In this document: positions 33,918 to 45,959 of the stretch, one piece after another | How positions within the stretch are numbered: the first letter of the stretch is position 1 | Layout of the letters: the number at the start of each line of letters is the position of its first letter | Origin: Gibbula magus | Lineage: Eukaryota > Mollusca > Gastropoda > Trochida > Trochidae | Direction of reading: 5' to 3' | NCBI GenBank assembly: GCA_936450465.1 | Contig: OW388291.1 | Span: forward strand, 37,176,656-37,240,655 | Length of the DNA: 64,000 bases | Translations under genes and position numbers: made by a program | Notes under the pieces: generated by a model | What the model was told of the DNA's origin: nothing | Database searches by the model: none | Seen by the model: the letters and a program-made list of their open reading frames with translations, nothing else

Positions 33918-34625
33918 ATGGCAATGTCCCCCGCCGTTAACATTGAGTTTAGTAAGACACATTTGGTCAAGTGTCATAATCACCTTGACAATAAGGTTAA
34001 GGTCACCAAAATCGACTGGTGTCTGCATCACCCCCCAATGTAGACTGACACCAACTTTGACAACTTTGGAGCTGGGTTCATGAGATAGTGCGTTAAAAAT
34101 AGTTCAAAAAGTGGTCAAAGCATTGTGGTGACCTTGAAAATAAGGTAAACGTCATCAAAGTCGACTGGTGTCTGCGTAAACCGCCAATATAGGCTCTCAG
34201 CAAATATTAAGACATTACGTCTAACCTCATGAGATATCACGTTAACAAGAGACAAGAAAGACCTTGAAAATATGGTCACCAAAATCGACTGGTGTCTGTG
34301 TCATCCCCCAATGTAGCCTGGCACCAAATTTGAAGACTTTGGGTCCATCCAGTCATGATATATCGCGTTAACCTTGAAAATAAGGTTACGGTCACCAAAA
34401 TCGACTGGTGTCTTTGTCTTCCCCCAATGTAGGCCGACACGAAATTTGAAAATTCTTAATACAACGCTTCATGAGATATCGCGTAAAAAGTGTCGTGGTG
34501 ACCTTGAAAATAAGGTCAAGGTCTGCGTCTTCCCATAATGTAGGCTGACGCCAAATTTGAAGACTTTGGATAAAACGCTTCAAGAAATTAGACGTACGTA
34601 CGGACGGACGCGGCGGGGGACAACA
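33918..34625 (+). mobile_element. Tandem-core element E (about five 115-150 bp units)
   Basis: The left end ATGTCCCCCGCCGTTAACATTGA is close to that of element D. Units begin near 33999, 34147, 34273, 34390 and 34505, with the shared words GACCTTGAAAATAAGGT, AAAATCGACTGGTGTCTG and CCCCAATGTAG. The end is GTACGGACGGACGCGGCGGGGGACA. Unit lengths vary more than in the other elements. Confidence 0.75.
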
Positions 34626-35689
34626 ACCATCAAGTAATGACCTTTTTTCAGAATCTTTGTAAATTTTAATAACTTCATACTGGATTAAATAATGTATATA
34701 TGTCATTCAAAAGCACTTTTTGTGTGGAAGATCTATGTAATGTTTACGTTTGAAAACATTTTAAAGTTCATACGTAAAAAAAAATGACCTCACCGAGACG
34801 GACTGTTGATACCTATAGTACTCATCTAAGTAACTGTAGCACTAATTTCAATACAATCAGAATCTAACTTAATATCTAAATAATATCAATCATTTCCAAA
34901 TTTCAATTGCATTTGACTACCTAATTATGAAAAGAAAAGAACATGTTTATAAGTTATTTTGGAAAAGAATGAAACAACTGTTACAAACATTTCTTCAGCA
35001 GCTGTAATAATACAGATTGGTCCTTTTTCGCTTCAGCATAATGTCTGATATGAGACAGTTAGAATGCTGTAGATTACAAAATAAGAAGTTGACTAGTGGT
35101 ATGTTTTCGTCAGGACCTACTTCATCATTTCCCCGTATGGTATTTGAAATAATATGTTCTCATACAGCTAATTAAAGCAATTTCCAATTATGGAGGTATT
35201 TACAGGATCATGCATTAATATTTTATTTTTCATTTTAGGACAATCTCTGTTGAACGACTGAAACTAGAAGTATGTTTTCATCAATTAGATATCAAGTTAA
35301 TTTAACAACATAATTTGCATGATAAATCAAAGATATTTAGATTTCATTATAATCTTTAGACATGCAATTGTAGATAGCTTTAGAGTTTTGTACTGAATTG
35401 ATAAACCAAACTTAAATTTTCATATTGGAATAATGCTTTTAAATATTCACAAAGAACTCTATCAAGCACCACCTCATATTTTCAGATTTGTGTGACGATG
35501 CCCAACCACTGTGAACTTAATCGATGAAATGCTGTTATTTTATGAAAGTGCATCAAAAAAGACAAAAAGACAATGCAATGTGTAACATGTATCTCATTAT
35601 ATTGCCAGATGAACATGAACAGTGGTTTTAACTGAAAACTCACTCCTGTACAACTATTGCTCTGTGAACTTTAAAAACGGTGAAAATGT
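34626..35689. other. No recognised feature
   Basis: AT-rich; no motif or repeat partner seen. Confidence 0.4.
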
Positions 35690-36306
35690 TTGTTAAGCAG
35701 TTGGACAATGTTCATTGTTGTCTTAAGGAAACAAATGACCATCACGATTTGAAGGTTTCTGTTAAAATCCGTCAAGGTCATGACTTTAGCATGCATTTAA
35801 TCATTACATGATTGTTATACACAATGAAAAGTGATAATTGATTGTATGACCTTTAAGATCTATGGACATGGTCACCAGTTCTGAAATCACTAAATAACCT
35901 GTTTACCAGAAGGTTAACTTGTAAGACCTCTCATACACACATTTTACTTGAATACCCCTGGGGAATTATGTTGACGAGGCCAAAGGTCAAGAGTTCTATC
36001 AGGTTCTTATGTGGTATATATCCACTACAGAGACCAATATTTGAAAAGGTTTAATTTAAGGAAGTATTTGCAAATATGGCTAAGTTAATACTTTGAATCA
36101 TTACATTAGTGTGTGACATTGAAGGTCAGGGTCACGATATATTGGTTATGGCCATTTGATCAAATCTTGAAGTCTGAGAAAAAGGCTTAAGGAACAAACT
36201 TTTTAAAAGTGACCAAGGGATAATTCGCCTTGCGGAACGGTGAAAGACGAGACCCTCAGTTTCATGGCTGCTCTGCTTTTGCTGTGTCCCGTAAACGCTA
36301 ATCTAG
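35690..36306 (+). mobile_element. Rolling-circle-like element, diverged partial copy
   Basis: Shares with 57762-59315 the blocks CATTACATGATTGTTATACACAATGAAAAGTG, AGTTCTGAAATCACTAA, TTTGAAAAGGTTT and the 3' end CCCGTAAACGCTAATCTAG. Similarity stops at CTAG (36303-36306), which is followed by T, as in the other copy. A stem ACGAGAC / GTCCCGT lies just upstream. AGGTCA-type repeats are partly eroded in this copy. Confidence 0.65.
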
Positions 36307-36450
36307 TTATTTTCCTGCTAACACTCGACAGATGGCAATTAAATGTAACGGCTAGATCTTGTTCTGGAGTGATAGTGCAGAGTCCCAAGTCGAAACAGAA
36401 TATTGCAGCAAAGCGGGTACAATACACTGATAGAGCAATACATATAGGGA

Positions 36451-36746
36451 TTATTACCCGAGGAAGTGTGTCATATGACTTTTACGAAACGACTGTGAAT
36501 GTTTGTATTGCCCGCGCGAGAGCGAGGGATATACACAAATTTGCACGAGTTTTGTAAAAGTCATATGACACACTTTCGAGTGTAATACTTTTTTTATTAC
36601 CCATTTGATTCGCGTAAGAATAGCGAGGAAACGGCCTATTTCTCTTGCGACGGCAAGCTACAGTGACGTCACGAACAATCGTTTTATGACGTTACAGACG
36701 ACAAAATACGGGAGGTCGCGGTGAAACTGGTTGCTAGGCAAACGTG
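36451..36746 (+). repeat. Hairpin-containing repeat, copy 2 (pairs with 15138-15446)
   Basis: Begins TTACCCGAGGAAGTGTGTCA. The arms GTGTCATATGACTTTTACGAAAC and GTTTTGTAAAAGTCATATGACAC (about 36468-36575) form a long imperfect stem around a GCGCGAGAGCGAGG loop. The right half repeats the AGTGACGTCA-ACAATCG-TGACG arrangement of copy 1. Non-coding. Confidence 0.78.
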
Positions 36747-37559
36747 ATATGTGGATATGACGGAACAACCTACTTTGAAGTTATATGACGTTTCATATTT
36801 TTAATATCACTTTCATATTTGTCTTTCATATGGCACAAAATCTGATGAAGATAAAGAGAAGTGTTAAGGTCAGGTCCAGAAGCTGTCAAAATGACGTTAA
36901 ACATCTTTGATATTACGTCACTACCTGATGAAATCCTTGTGGTCTTCAAGAACATGAGGAAGATGTGTTTGTGAATTGCTGGCGTCCCTCCTCCAAGTGT
37001 CTTCAAGCGTTATCAATTCACTTCCAGAGATAAATATATTTCTTAAGACAGATCCTGGCAAGAAGAATGTAACCGAGACACCCATCTGCAGGCGACTAGG
37101 GATTGGATGTCAAAAGTGGATGAGAAGAAAAAGGAGTGCAAGCAGGTTCGAGCCATACGGGTCGTTGTCACACGACATAAACTTCTTCATGAGGCAACGT
37201 CCTATTCTTTCCCAAAGGATTTACTGACAAGTGTGGAGCAGAACATTAGTTTTATGTTACCGATTACAAACTGGTATCAATGCCACCTGATGTTACAATT
37301 CAACAGTGTTTGAACTTTCAAAGCTGTCAAAAGTGAAGTTTTACTAGGCGATGAAAACGAAACCTTAGAGGAAACACAGGAGACTGCAACCAAAGACAAT
37401 GAAGGTCAATCAATATACTTCTTCTACATTATTTTTCGTCCTCTGCCGATGTTGGAGTATGTCACTTCCATCGTTCGATATTTCTGGAAACAAAGCAGTA
37501 TCATCCGCTGCGCCAGCAACTGTTGTATCTCCTACATTGAAAGACGCAAGAAACATAGA
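36747..37559. other. No recognised gene
   Basis: Overlapping open stretches at 36976-37313 have no motif I know and no clear splice context. I would not call them genes. Confidence 0.35.
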
Positions 37560-38420
37560 TCACCATCAATGATCACTTTTCATTGTATATAACAATCTGC
37601 ACAATGACTCAAAGTGTTCAAATAAGGCATATTCACAAAAGCATGCTTAAGACCTCGCTGTGACCTTTGACAGATTTAAGCGAAAACCTTTTCTCTTAGA
37701 CTTTCTCCATAGTTGATATATACTAAATAAGAGCCTGATAGCACACAAACGTTTGAGGTGAGGTGAGTTGGGGTTAACGCCGCTTTCAAGAGTATTTCAC
37801 TTATATTGCGGCTGCTAGTATTATGGCAGGGAGAAAGCCCGCAACGTGTTTACAAGGACTTTTAAAGTGACAATATATCATGACCCAATCAGTGATCACT
37901 TTTCATTGTGTATAACATTCATCTAATGATTCAGAGTTTTAATTGTTGAAAAAAAGTCATGTTCACAAGTACATGATTAAGTTGTGACCTCACCCTTTAA
38001 TGGATTTTAGGAAAAACTCGTTCAAATCTTGGACTTTCTCCATAGTTGATATATACCAAATAAGATCCTGAGAGCACAACAAACAAGTTATCGTGTTTAC
38101 AAGGATTTTTTGTAGTCAGTTCAGAACTCCTGAATGTGTACATGTCAAAATAATTCCCCAGAAAGAAGCTACGTATATGATGTCGGGATACAAATGTACG
38201 TTCTCGGGGGAAAAAAGTTAGTGATTTCAGAACTTTGACCATATCTCATGACCTTGACCTTTGACGTCACACAATGATAATTTTCATTGTGTATATCAAT
38301 CTTGTAATGATTTAAAGTGTAAATAGTTGAAATAAGGCGTGTTGGCAAATGCATACTTAAATCGTGACCTCGCTGTGATCTTGACCTTTGATGGATTTTA
38401 CCTAAAACCTATTAAAACCA
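37560..38420 (-). mobile_element. Rolling-circle-like element, reverse copy with nested repeat
   Basis: The reverse complement aligns with the body units of 57762-59315: TGATCACTTTTCATTGTRTATAAC, CTTTCTCCATAGTTGATATATAC, CGTGTTTACAAGGA and CTCATGACCTTGACCTTTGA. A 'GGTTAACGCCGCTTTC' dispersed-repeat fragment (about 37752-37858) is inserted within the first unit. Neither terminus is recognisable, so this copy is truncated. Confidence 0.65.
37752..37858 (+). repeat. Dispersed 'TTAACGCC' repeat fragment, nested
   Basis: GAGGTGAGGTGAGTTGGGGTTAACGCCGC, then AGTATTTCACTTATATTGCGGC and TATTATGGCAGGGAGAAAGC. Same family as 17640-17932. It splits a unit of the surrounding element. Confidence 0.6.
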
Positions 38421-38587
38421 ATTAAGGTCACAACCAATCAAAATCATGATAAATTTGCAATAAATGTATCGCAAACCAGGAGAAAGAAATTATGTGTGTA
38501 TTTGTGATTGATATAAATATATGCCTACTGTATAAATATATGCCTACTGTAATTTCAGTTTAACAAAATCGACATATAGCTATGCCC

Positions 38588-39010
38588 CCAGTTTAGTGGT
38601 CTAGCGGTTAGATTGTTGTCCTCTCACGCCCAAGGCCCGGGTTCATATCCCAATGGAGGACGTCATTTTGTGATCGGGGCCCCTGTTCTCGAAACGATCC
38701 TAGCACTGGGATGATTGATCATTTAGGACAATTTTTTTCAATAACGTGTGCACAGGCACCTTTATTTGCAATCAGTCATGGGTAATACTAAGGGAATCCC
38801 TATCTCTTTGACTGAAGATGTAAGTTCAAGATCCTTTCGAGAACTGGTCTTATCGTAACCTTAGGATATCCTAAATAGCTAGGATATGTCTTAGCTAGTG
38901 TACTTTCGAGTGTAGGGACCCTTGGTCTCATAATGCGGGTATTTGGCAAGGCACTCGGTTCACCCAACTGTTTGACATCTACTCAACGTCACGGACAAAA
39001 TGAAAAGATT
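38588..39010 (+). mobile_element. tRNA-Glu-derived SINE with nested palindromic MITE
   Basis: The head GTTTAGTGGTCTAGCGGTTAGA, then CTCTCACGCC and GGCCCGGGTTCATATCCC, follows tRNA-Glu(CTC) closely: an A box (TGGTCTAGCGG) and a B box (GGTTCATATCC) suitable for RNA polymerase III. The body reads GAGGACGTCATTTTGTGAT and, after the nested insert, TTTGGCAAGGCACTCGGTTCACCC, phrases common in invertebrate tRNA SINEs. It is not a functional tRNA gene because the acceptor and anticodon stems do not pair. The right end is uncertain. Confidence 0.75.
38677..38931. mobile_element. Palindromic MITE nested in the SINE
   Basis: The left terminus GGGGCCCCTGTTCTCGAAACGATCCTAGC and the right segment GCTAGGATATGTC plus TTTCGAGTGTAGGGACCC are inverted, imperfect matches. 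The insert lies between GTCATTTTGTGAT and TTGGTCTCATAATG of the SINE body. No coding sequence. Confidence 0.65.
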
Positions 39011-39910
39011 TCCAACACTTCTCTCTCCACCCTTGACTTCAACCCGCGCATTTTCTGTGCTAGGATTTTAGCGTACTGCAGGCTAATCAGATAAGCCAAT
39101 CAGAAGACAGCTTGCAAAGTGAACTTCCGATGTCGCGTTTGCAGCGATACCTTACCACCTACTAAATGGAGACAAATCTTTTCTAAATATTTCTCAAGTC
39201 TCCCTCCTCCCCATCACACTGACTTGTAAACAAGAAAAGCCTTTAAAAAGGCAAGCTTGGGGGTACCTGAGAATATAAACTGGACAGGACATAGTGGTTA
39301 TTTGTTGGTACATTGTGGAAGTGGAAGTGTGTGTGGGTTGATCAGGCGGATGAAAGGATGGTAGACAATGTATGTTGACAGGGTTGGAAAGAGGAAGAAA
39401 ACGGTGTAATTTGGTTCGGTTGGCAGGCCTGAATTATTCTTGCAAACACTGAAAACAATACCAGTGACATGGAACACTGAAAACAATACCAGTGACATGG
39501 AACGTTACTTTTGCTGCCAGTGCAAAGAAGGCTATGGCAGTACACTTAAATCCTCGTGCCCTGCCAAAACACTGGCTGCCTTGATGTGCACAGAGGCTGA
39601 AAGTGATGCTAGCGGATACATATTATGTTGTCAACTGCATTAATATGAATAAATTCTTATCCGAACCTGTTCCTTGACGTCTTTTAATTCCGGAGGCGAA
39701 GCCATGCTTGTTTCGCTTGTTCCATGCGAGAGGCGAGGTAAAGACTTGTTCAAGAACTGTCATTAACCGGTTCTGGTTAAAAGCGCTAGTGGCGCGCACC
39801 GTTATTATGGAACCAGTGTCAATGGTTGCGCTCAGCGCTCGCGCTTCTGAACAACCTGGCCCTGACCTCTTTCACAAATATCTTAGAAACCTTCGTAAAC
39901 AATGTCGGTT
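39011..39910. other. No recognised gene; a Cys-rich open stretch at 39500-39640
   Basis: At 39500-39643 a plus-strand frame reads ERYFCCQCKEGYGSTLKSSC and has further Cys residues before a stop. A perfect local duplication (ACTGAAAACAATACCAGTGAC) occurs just upstream at 39449-39497. It could be a gene exon, but there is no clear splice evidence and no family match that I recognise. Confidence 0.3.
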
Positions 39911-41660
39911 ATTATTATCCCCCGCCACGAAGTGAAAGGGGGATATAGGTTTGGGCTCCGTCCGTCCGTCCGTTCGTCCGTGTGTCCGTCCGTCCGTCCG
40001 AGATAAAGGGGACAGCTTTTCTCAGAAACCGTTTAAGATAGGGTTACCGAATTTGATGAGCTGCTGGAGGGCATGAATACCTTGATGGAGTTCGAAAATG
40101 AGAAGCGTGCAATTATTTTTTCCAGAGTTATTGCCCTTGTTCCGTATTTTTGGACTTTGTTCATGGTATCTCCAAAGGGGACAGCTTTTCTCAGAAACCA
40201 TTTAAGATAGGGTTACCAAATTTGATGTGTTGCTTGAAGGCATGAATACCTTGATGGAGTTCGAAAATGAGAAGCGTGCAATTATTTTTTCCGGAGTTAT
40301 TGCCCTTGTTCCGTATTTTTGGACTTGTTCATGGTATCTCCAAAGGGGACAGCTTTTCTCAGAAACCATTTAAGATAGGGTTACCAAATTTGATGTGTTG
40401 CTTGAAGGCATGAATACCTTGATGGAGTTCGAAAATGAGAAGCGTGCAATTATTTTTTCCGGAGTTATTGCCCTTGTTCCGTATTTTTGGACTTGTTCAT
40501 GGTATCTCCAAAGGGGACAGCTTTTCTCAGAAACCATTTAAAATAGGGTTACCAAATTTGATGTGTTGCTTGAAGGCATGAATACCTTGATGGAGTTCGA
40601 AAATGAGAAGCGTGCAATTATTTTTCCCGGAGTTATTGCCCTTGTTCCGTATTTTTGGACTTGTTCATGGTATCTCCAAAGGGGACAGCTTTTCTCAGAA
40701 ACCATTTAAGATAGGGTTACCAAATTTGATGTGTTGCTTGAAGGCATGAATACCTTGATGGAGTTCGAAAATGAGAAGCGTGCAATTATTTTTTCCGGAG
40801 TTATTGCCCTTGTTCCGTATTTTTGGACTTGTTCATGGTATCTCCAAAGGGGACAGCTTTTCTCAGAAACCATTTAAAATAGGGTTACCAAATTTGATGT
40901 GTTGCTTGAAGGCATGAATACCTTGATGGAGTTCGAAAATGAGAAGCGTGCAATTATTTTTCCCGGAGTTATTGCCCTTGTTCCGTATTTTTGGACTTGT
41001 TCATGGTATCTCCAAAGGGGACAGCTTTTCTCAGAAACCATTTAAGATAGGGTTACCAAATTTGATGTGTTGCTTGAAGGCATGAATACCTTGATGGAGT
41101 TCGAAAATGAGAAGCGTGCAATTATTTTTTCCGGAGTTATTGCCCTTGTTCCGTATTTTTTTACTTTGTTCATGGTATCTCCAAAGGGAACAGCTTTTCT
41201 CAGAAATCGTTTAAGATAGGGTTACCAAATTTGATGTGTTGCTTGAAGGCATGAATACCTTGATGAAGTTCGAAAATGAGAAGCGTGCAATTATTTGTTT
41301 TGGAGTTATTGCCCTTGTTCCGTATTTTTGGACTTTGTTCATGGTATCTCCAAAGGGGACAGCTTTTCTCAGAAACCATTTAAGATAGGGTTGCCAAATT
41401 TGATGTGTTGCTTGAAGGCATGAATACCTTGATGGAGTTCGAAAATGAGAAGTGTGCAAATATTTGTTTTGGAGTTATTGCCCTTGTTCCGTATTTTTGG
41501 ACTTTGTTCATGGTATCTCCAAAGGGGACAGCTTTTCTCAGAAACCGTTTAAGATTGGAGAACCAAAATTGGTGTGTTGCTTGAGGGCTAACATACCTTG
41601 ATGGAATGAAAATGAGTAATGCACAATTATTTCGAATTATTGCCGTTTTTCCAATTTCTT
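39911..41660 (-). mobile_element. Tandem-core element F (ten ~168-bp units, dimer pattern)
   Basis: Reverse orientation: an end hairpin ATTATCCCCCG / AGGGGGATAT (39911-39947), a CCGTCCGTCCG microsatellite (39957-40000), then ten units whose GGGGACAGC starts lie near 40009, 40177, 40346, 40514, 40682, 40850, 41018, 41187, 41356 and 41524. Units 2-7 are almost identical; units 1 and 8-10 diverge more. Two variants (TTTAAGATAGG with TTTTTTCCGG; TTTAAAATAGG with TTTTTCCCGG) alternate in units 3-7. No gene. Confidence 0.85.
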
Positions 41661-43724
41661 GGCTCTGGCGGGGAAGGTTGATGACTATGTCTTCTTGTTA
41701 AAATTGGAATGCTGTTTCCGATTGTGGAATGCAAAACAATGCATTGAATTTGTCCGAAAAAGACTATTTCATGTGAAACTATTTTTGATATAAGTGTATA
41801 AGTTTTTGATGAGAAAATACAGAGAATATCTGTCAATTAGACACGTGTAGATAATCAAATTCCACATTTGTTTGTGCCAATTATTTCGGATTACCCACAA
41901 TGTCACGTGGTTACAAATTTGCTACAGGTCGGTTCATTGGTCATTATAATATTCCAAGATATAAAGAGATCACATATCATTGGCTGAAAGTTCTTTTATT
42001 ATTTCCAACAGTAATATAGCGTGAAAATTCGACCCGATTCTTAAGCTTGGGGGCGGTCTGCGCCCCCAAGCAATAACCGTATCGAGAGTCGCCATCTTGA
42101 ATTTGTTCCCGATGTAAACGGCGATTGCATTGGCTGTATGTAAGCAGCTAGTAAGGGGCGTAAATCGTGATCATAAAAGATGTCGCTGCTTTATTTCACG
42201 GCCTCTGCTATCGTTGAAGGCAAGGTAAAAAACGATCTCGATACGTTTGTCTTGATACGTTTTCACCTTGCCGTGGGAAGATGGTTGTTTGAATGAGTAC
42301 GCACCTTTGCGGTCGCACGAAATGCTGAATAGCTCATCGAAAGTACAATTCCTTCAGGGTAATACTTGCAGCACCTTGAGCATGTTAGTCGAGGTAGATT
42401 GGGCGCACATATAACTATGCTTCTTATTATGATATCATACTGTTCGTCATATGTAAGACTCCATTCAGTCTGCAACTATTTAATTACATGATGTATTTTC
42501 CCCCGAACATATGATGTGGCATGTGGCATTCAATAACATTGGCCATCGCATCGTAATTAACTTTATAAAAGACGTTTTATATGGAACCCCGTTGGTATTA
42601 ACTTTATCAAATTTAATGAAAAATCAATATGATGACTATACATGCACTGTACAATGGCGATATGTATGAAACTTCCAGTTTGGAACCAGTGAGACTTATT
42701 CAAGATAAGGTTCTCTCGGAGTATTCACCAGGTGTTGCTAATGGGCGCTGTATTATGAATATTCCCATACAGGTTGTAAGCATAACAATTGATCAACAAT
42801 GTCTTGTTACGCCGTACATGTTTTCCACAGTTGTAGCGTCTATGGATTGCTTCACATTACTTTGTTTTCGATGAAATGAATAAGCGCTATACTTTGTAAA
42901 ATTGTTAAATCTTGAGCTTCCAAAATATTTGAAAAAGAGAAATTTGCGAAATATTATACTAATTTATCGAAAATCGTATTAACTACATATGTGTGAATTT
43001 GCTTGCTTAGCTCAAACCTCAATCAAAATATACAATCAGACATTAGTCCAAAGTATTGATAAATGTAACTAGTTAGGCAAAACATCAGTGTCATCATCCA
43101 AACTTGTGTTTGACATGAGTAATCGGTTGCGTGATATCAGTAATGACTCGCAAAGCTGTTACGACAAGAAATTGATGACATCACAATGCCATGCCGTCAA
43201 CAACTATGACATCACCGCACTTAAAGGGAAATACCAGTGTGTTTTCAGAAAAAAGTTATATGTTTATTGAAAGGAATGAAGACCGCTGTTGGATGCTAAA
43301 TATAATTTTACCCTCATGTATCTGATACATTTTGTTGTCTCATGTCCAGAAGGTATCCAAAATGAGACGGGAAAAACGAGACAACATATAACCATGATTT
43401 TAATAATTTAATGATTAAACTATTGTTATGAAATGAGTTATGAATATAATTTAGAAGACCCATATTTATTGACAAATATCGTAACTGAATTTATATGGAA
43501 TAATACATTTCGTTGCTATTATCAAGAGACACATATATGACATAACGATAACCAAACTGATTAAAACATAATTTAGTTATCTTACTTTCAAAATATCTGT
43601 TCATTTAGAGATAACTATGGGGAAACGCTGTGTACACTTTTACCATATAGAAAAAGAGGAACTTGTGGATTGAATTTGTGTCCGCTGAGACATATCACTT
43701 TTCACTCGATTCCATACTCGAAAT
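41661..43724. other. No gene; a small inverted repeat at 42219-42274
   Basis: GGCAAGGTAAAAAACG and CGTTTTCACCTTGCC face each other across about 25 bp. The rest is unrecognised AT-rich sequence. Confidence 0.45.
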
Positions 43725-43825
43725 ATGACTACCTTTTGCCGTTTATTCGCTAAAACGCGCTATATAATTCCATGTATATTTATTGTCAGTTTGTATGACT
43801 ACCTTTCACCCCTGTTGCTAAAGGT

Positions 43826-44463
43826 GAGAAGGTATATATGTAAATGTAAGCCTCAAAAACTTTGGATGAGTCCAAGTTGTTACGTCAATAGGGGTAATGT
43901 TTCGCCACTATCGCCTGGTTCTGTTAATGGCTATATTTTCAAATGTTCTTCCTTACTAAATGTGTATTTCAAGTGTTTGAAACCTTTTGCAGTTTACTCG
44001 CTAAAAAGCGCTATATAATTCCATGTATATTTTATTGTCAGTTTGTATGACTACCTTTCACCCCTGTTGCTAAATAAGCTCATCTTCCATGAATTAGTCG
44101 AGTCACCGTTGTGTCTATTTTCAATGGCTCAAACTTTGTAATTCTTTCATCTTCTTTAAGATTAATTCAAAGCAGAGAGATGTTGTATATTTACAGTGCA
44201 AAGGGTATAAATATATCTGTAACTTTTAGAGTATAAATTTATGTAACTGAGTGAAGAGCTTAAATATATGTGTATTTATTATTGGTAATCAAATGAATTG
44301 TATTTACGTACGCTTCAGTGAGTTTGTGAGTTACATTGTTAGATGATTTAACTCAAAATATGTTTCTTTGTTTCAGAATATGCATACTATTTCTGTAAAA
44401 GAGATCCAATACAGAACATATTAGAAGAACCCATGGTCTCAGTTGTTTGTCTTATTCGCACCA
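43826..44463 (+). repeat. Putative 5' LTR
   Basis: Runs from AAGGTATATATGTAAATG to TTGTCTTATTC and is matched by 46556-47160 with scattered changes. Upstream, 43732-43822 duplicates an internal LTR segment (GCGCTATATAATTCCATGTATAT and GACTACCTTTCACCCCTGTTGC, again at 43983-44075), so the true LTR may start further left. The TATATAA word could be a promoter element. Confidence 0.6.
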
Positions 44464-44671
44464 AAGTTGCTGAAGGTTTGGGCAAATTTTCTGAAGAGTT
44501 TGCTGACCAAAATTCCTGAAGATCTGAAGATAGTAAACTGAGTGAAGCGTTCGATGGAAGTTCCTGAAAATACGGAGCATATTTTTTTACTATCTTGGAT
44601 ATTCATCTATTAACATTTATTAACTTCCAACAATACTGTAAAAGTGCTTGGTAAAGACAATTCAACTGGAG

Positions 44672-45168
44672 ATGGCAAGCTCAGAGAAAGAGAGTCAAAT
44701 TGAAGTAGAGGTCCATGTAGATGGCGAGAATGAAGATGTAATGGATAAGGAAAACCCTTCCACTTATATGAACACACCCTCAACTGATGGTGTAAGTGAG
44801 AGAGCAAGGCAGTTAAAATCTAGGAGAAAGTCAGGGGTAGAGTAACAAGAACTATTAACAGAATAAAAGAGAAAGAGTTGACAGAAAGAAGAGCTGTGAA
44901 AATTAAAAATGACCATAGGAAGGATCTTGATGTGGTGCTAGAATTACATGCTGAACTGTACAATTTCGAAGACGCAAATTCTGGTCGCCTTGATAAGTGG
45001 GAAAGTGAAGTCACAAATGATGTTTATTCAATAGAGGAGAGAAATGAAGACTATTTGTCAACACTTGTAGAGATGACTTCAGCTGACAAGGTTCGAACCA
45101 GAAGATCCGTCCAACAACACACAATCGAGGTGCTTGAAAATGAAGACCCACCAAGTGACTCTGAATAA
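44672..45168 (+). pseudogene. BEL/Pao-like gag, N-terminal part
   Basis: The frame opens at ATG 44672 with an acidic N-terminus (MASSEKESQIEVEVHVDGEN), passes SERARQLKSRRK and stops at about 44845. A shifted frame goes on with TRTINRIKEKELTERRAVKI, a charged helical stretch and DDE/S-rich end, stopping at 45168. One frameshift therefore separates the halves. This arrangement (acidic start, RARxLKxRR basic helix, long coiled region) is seen in BEL/Pao-type gag proteins, which package element RNA. Confidence 0.55.
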
Positions 45169-45249
45169 AGCATCATCACTGAAAGAGGAAAAAAAAGTTA
45201 GAGCCATGGGCTCTGTAGCTCATCAGGATTTCATTGATTTAGTATCTAA

Positions 45250-45915
45250 GGTTGAATATCTAAGTTATCTCAAGTAATACATTTAGGTTTTTAGATCATG
45301 ACCCTGTGACCCGTATTTGGAGTCACAGGGTCACCAATCCTACAATAAGGAATCACCTTTGACCAAAGAGTCTCTACACAACATTTCACCCCTCTAGAGC
45401 TTTACATACTTGAGATAAAGATGAAAATAGGTTTTTGGGTCATGACCGGTGACCTACAGTGTAGATTGTGGTCACAGGGTCACAAAATCTACAATTTCGA
45501 ATCCCCATTGGCCAAGGAGTCTGTACACAACTTTTCAGCTCTCTAGACCTTTTTGAGCTTGAGAAGAAGATGAAAATAGGTTTTAAAGGATGTGACCCCT
45601 GTGACCCCATTTGGGGTCACGAGGTCACGAAATCTACAATTTAGAATCCCCATTGGCCAAGGAGTCTGCACACAACGTTTCAGCTCTCTAGACCTTTAGG
45701 AACTGGAGAAGATGAAAAATAAGTTTTTAAGGATGTGACCCCTGTGACCCAATTTGGGGTCATGGGGTCACGAAATCTACAATTTCGAATCCCCATTGGC
45801 CAAGGAGTCTGCACAGAAAATTTCTGCTCTCTAGAATCATTGGTTCTGGAGAAGAAGTAAAAAAAGCGAAAAGTTTACAGCCGGACGGACGCCATGCCAT
45901 GCCATAAACCCATCG
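45250..45915 (+). mobile_element. Tandem-core element H (about four ~145-bp units), inserted in gag
   Basis: Units start near 45294, 45437, 45588 and 45732 with GTGACCCCTGTGACCC, GGGTCACRAAATCTACAAT, CCCCATTGGCCAAGGAGTCTG and TTTCAGCTCTCTAGACC. It closes with CAGCCGGACGGACGCCATGC. It separates two parts of the gag region, so it inserted later. No terminal hairpin is evident, unlike elements A-F. Confidence 0.7.
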
Positions 45916-45959
45916 GGCCTTTCAGAATGCCAAGAGTGGGACATCAGAACTTGAAGCTG

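Noticed and set aside
38588..38660. Functional tRNA-Glu gene
   Set aside because: The A and B boxes are present, but the acceptor and anticodon stems do not pair and SINE body follows; it is a SINE head.
40009..41600. CRISPR-like array of regular repeats
   Set aside because: The whole 168-bp unit is repeated without unique spacers, in eukaryotic DNA, inside a dispersed element.
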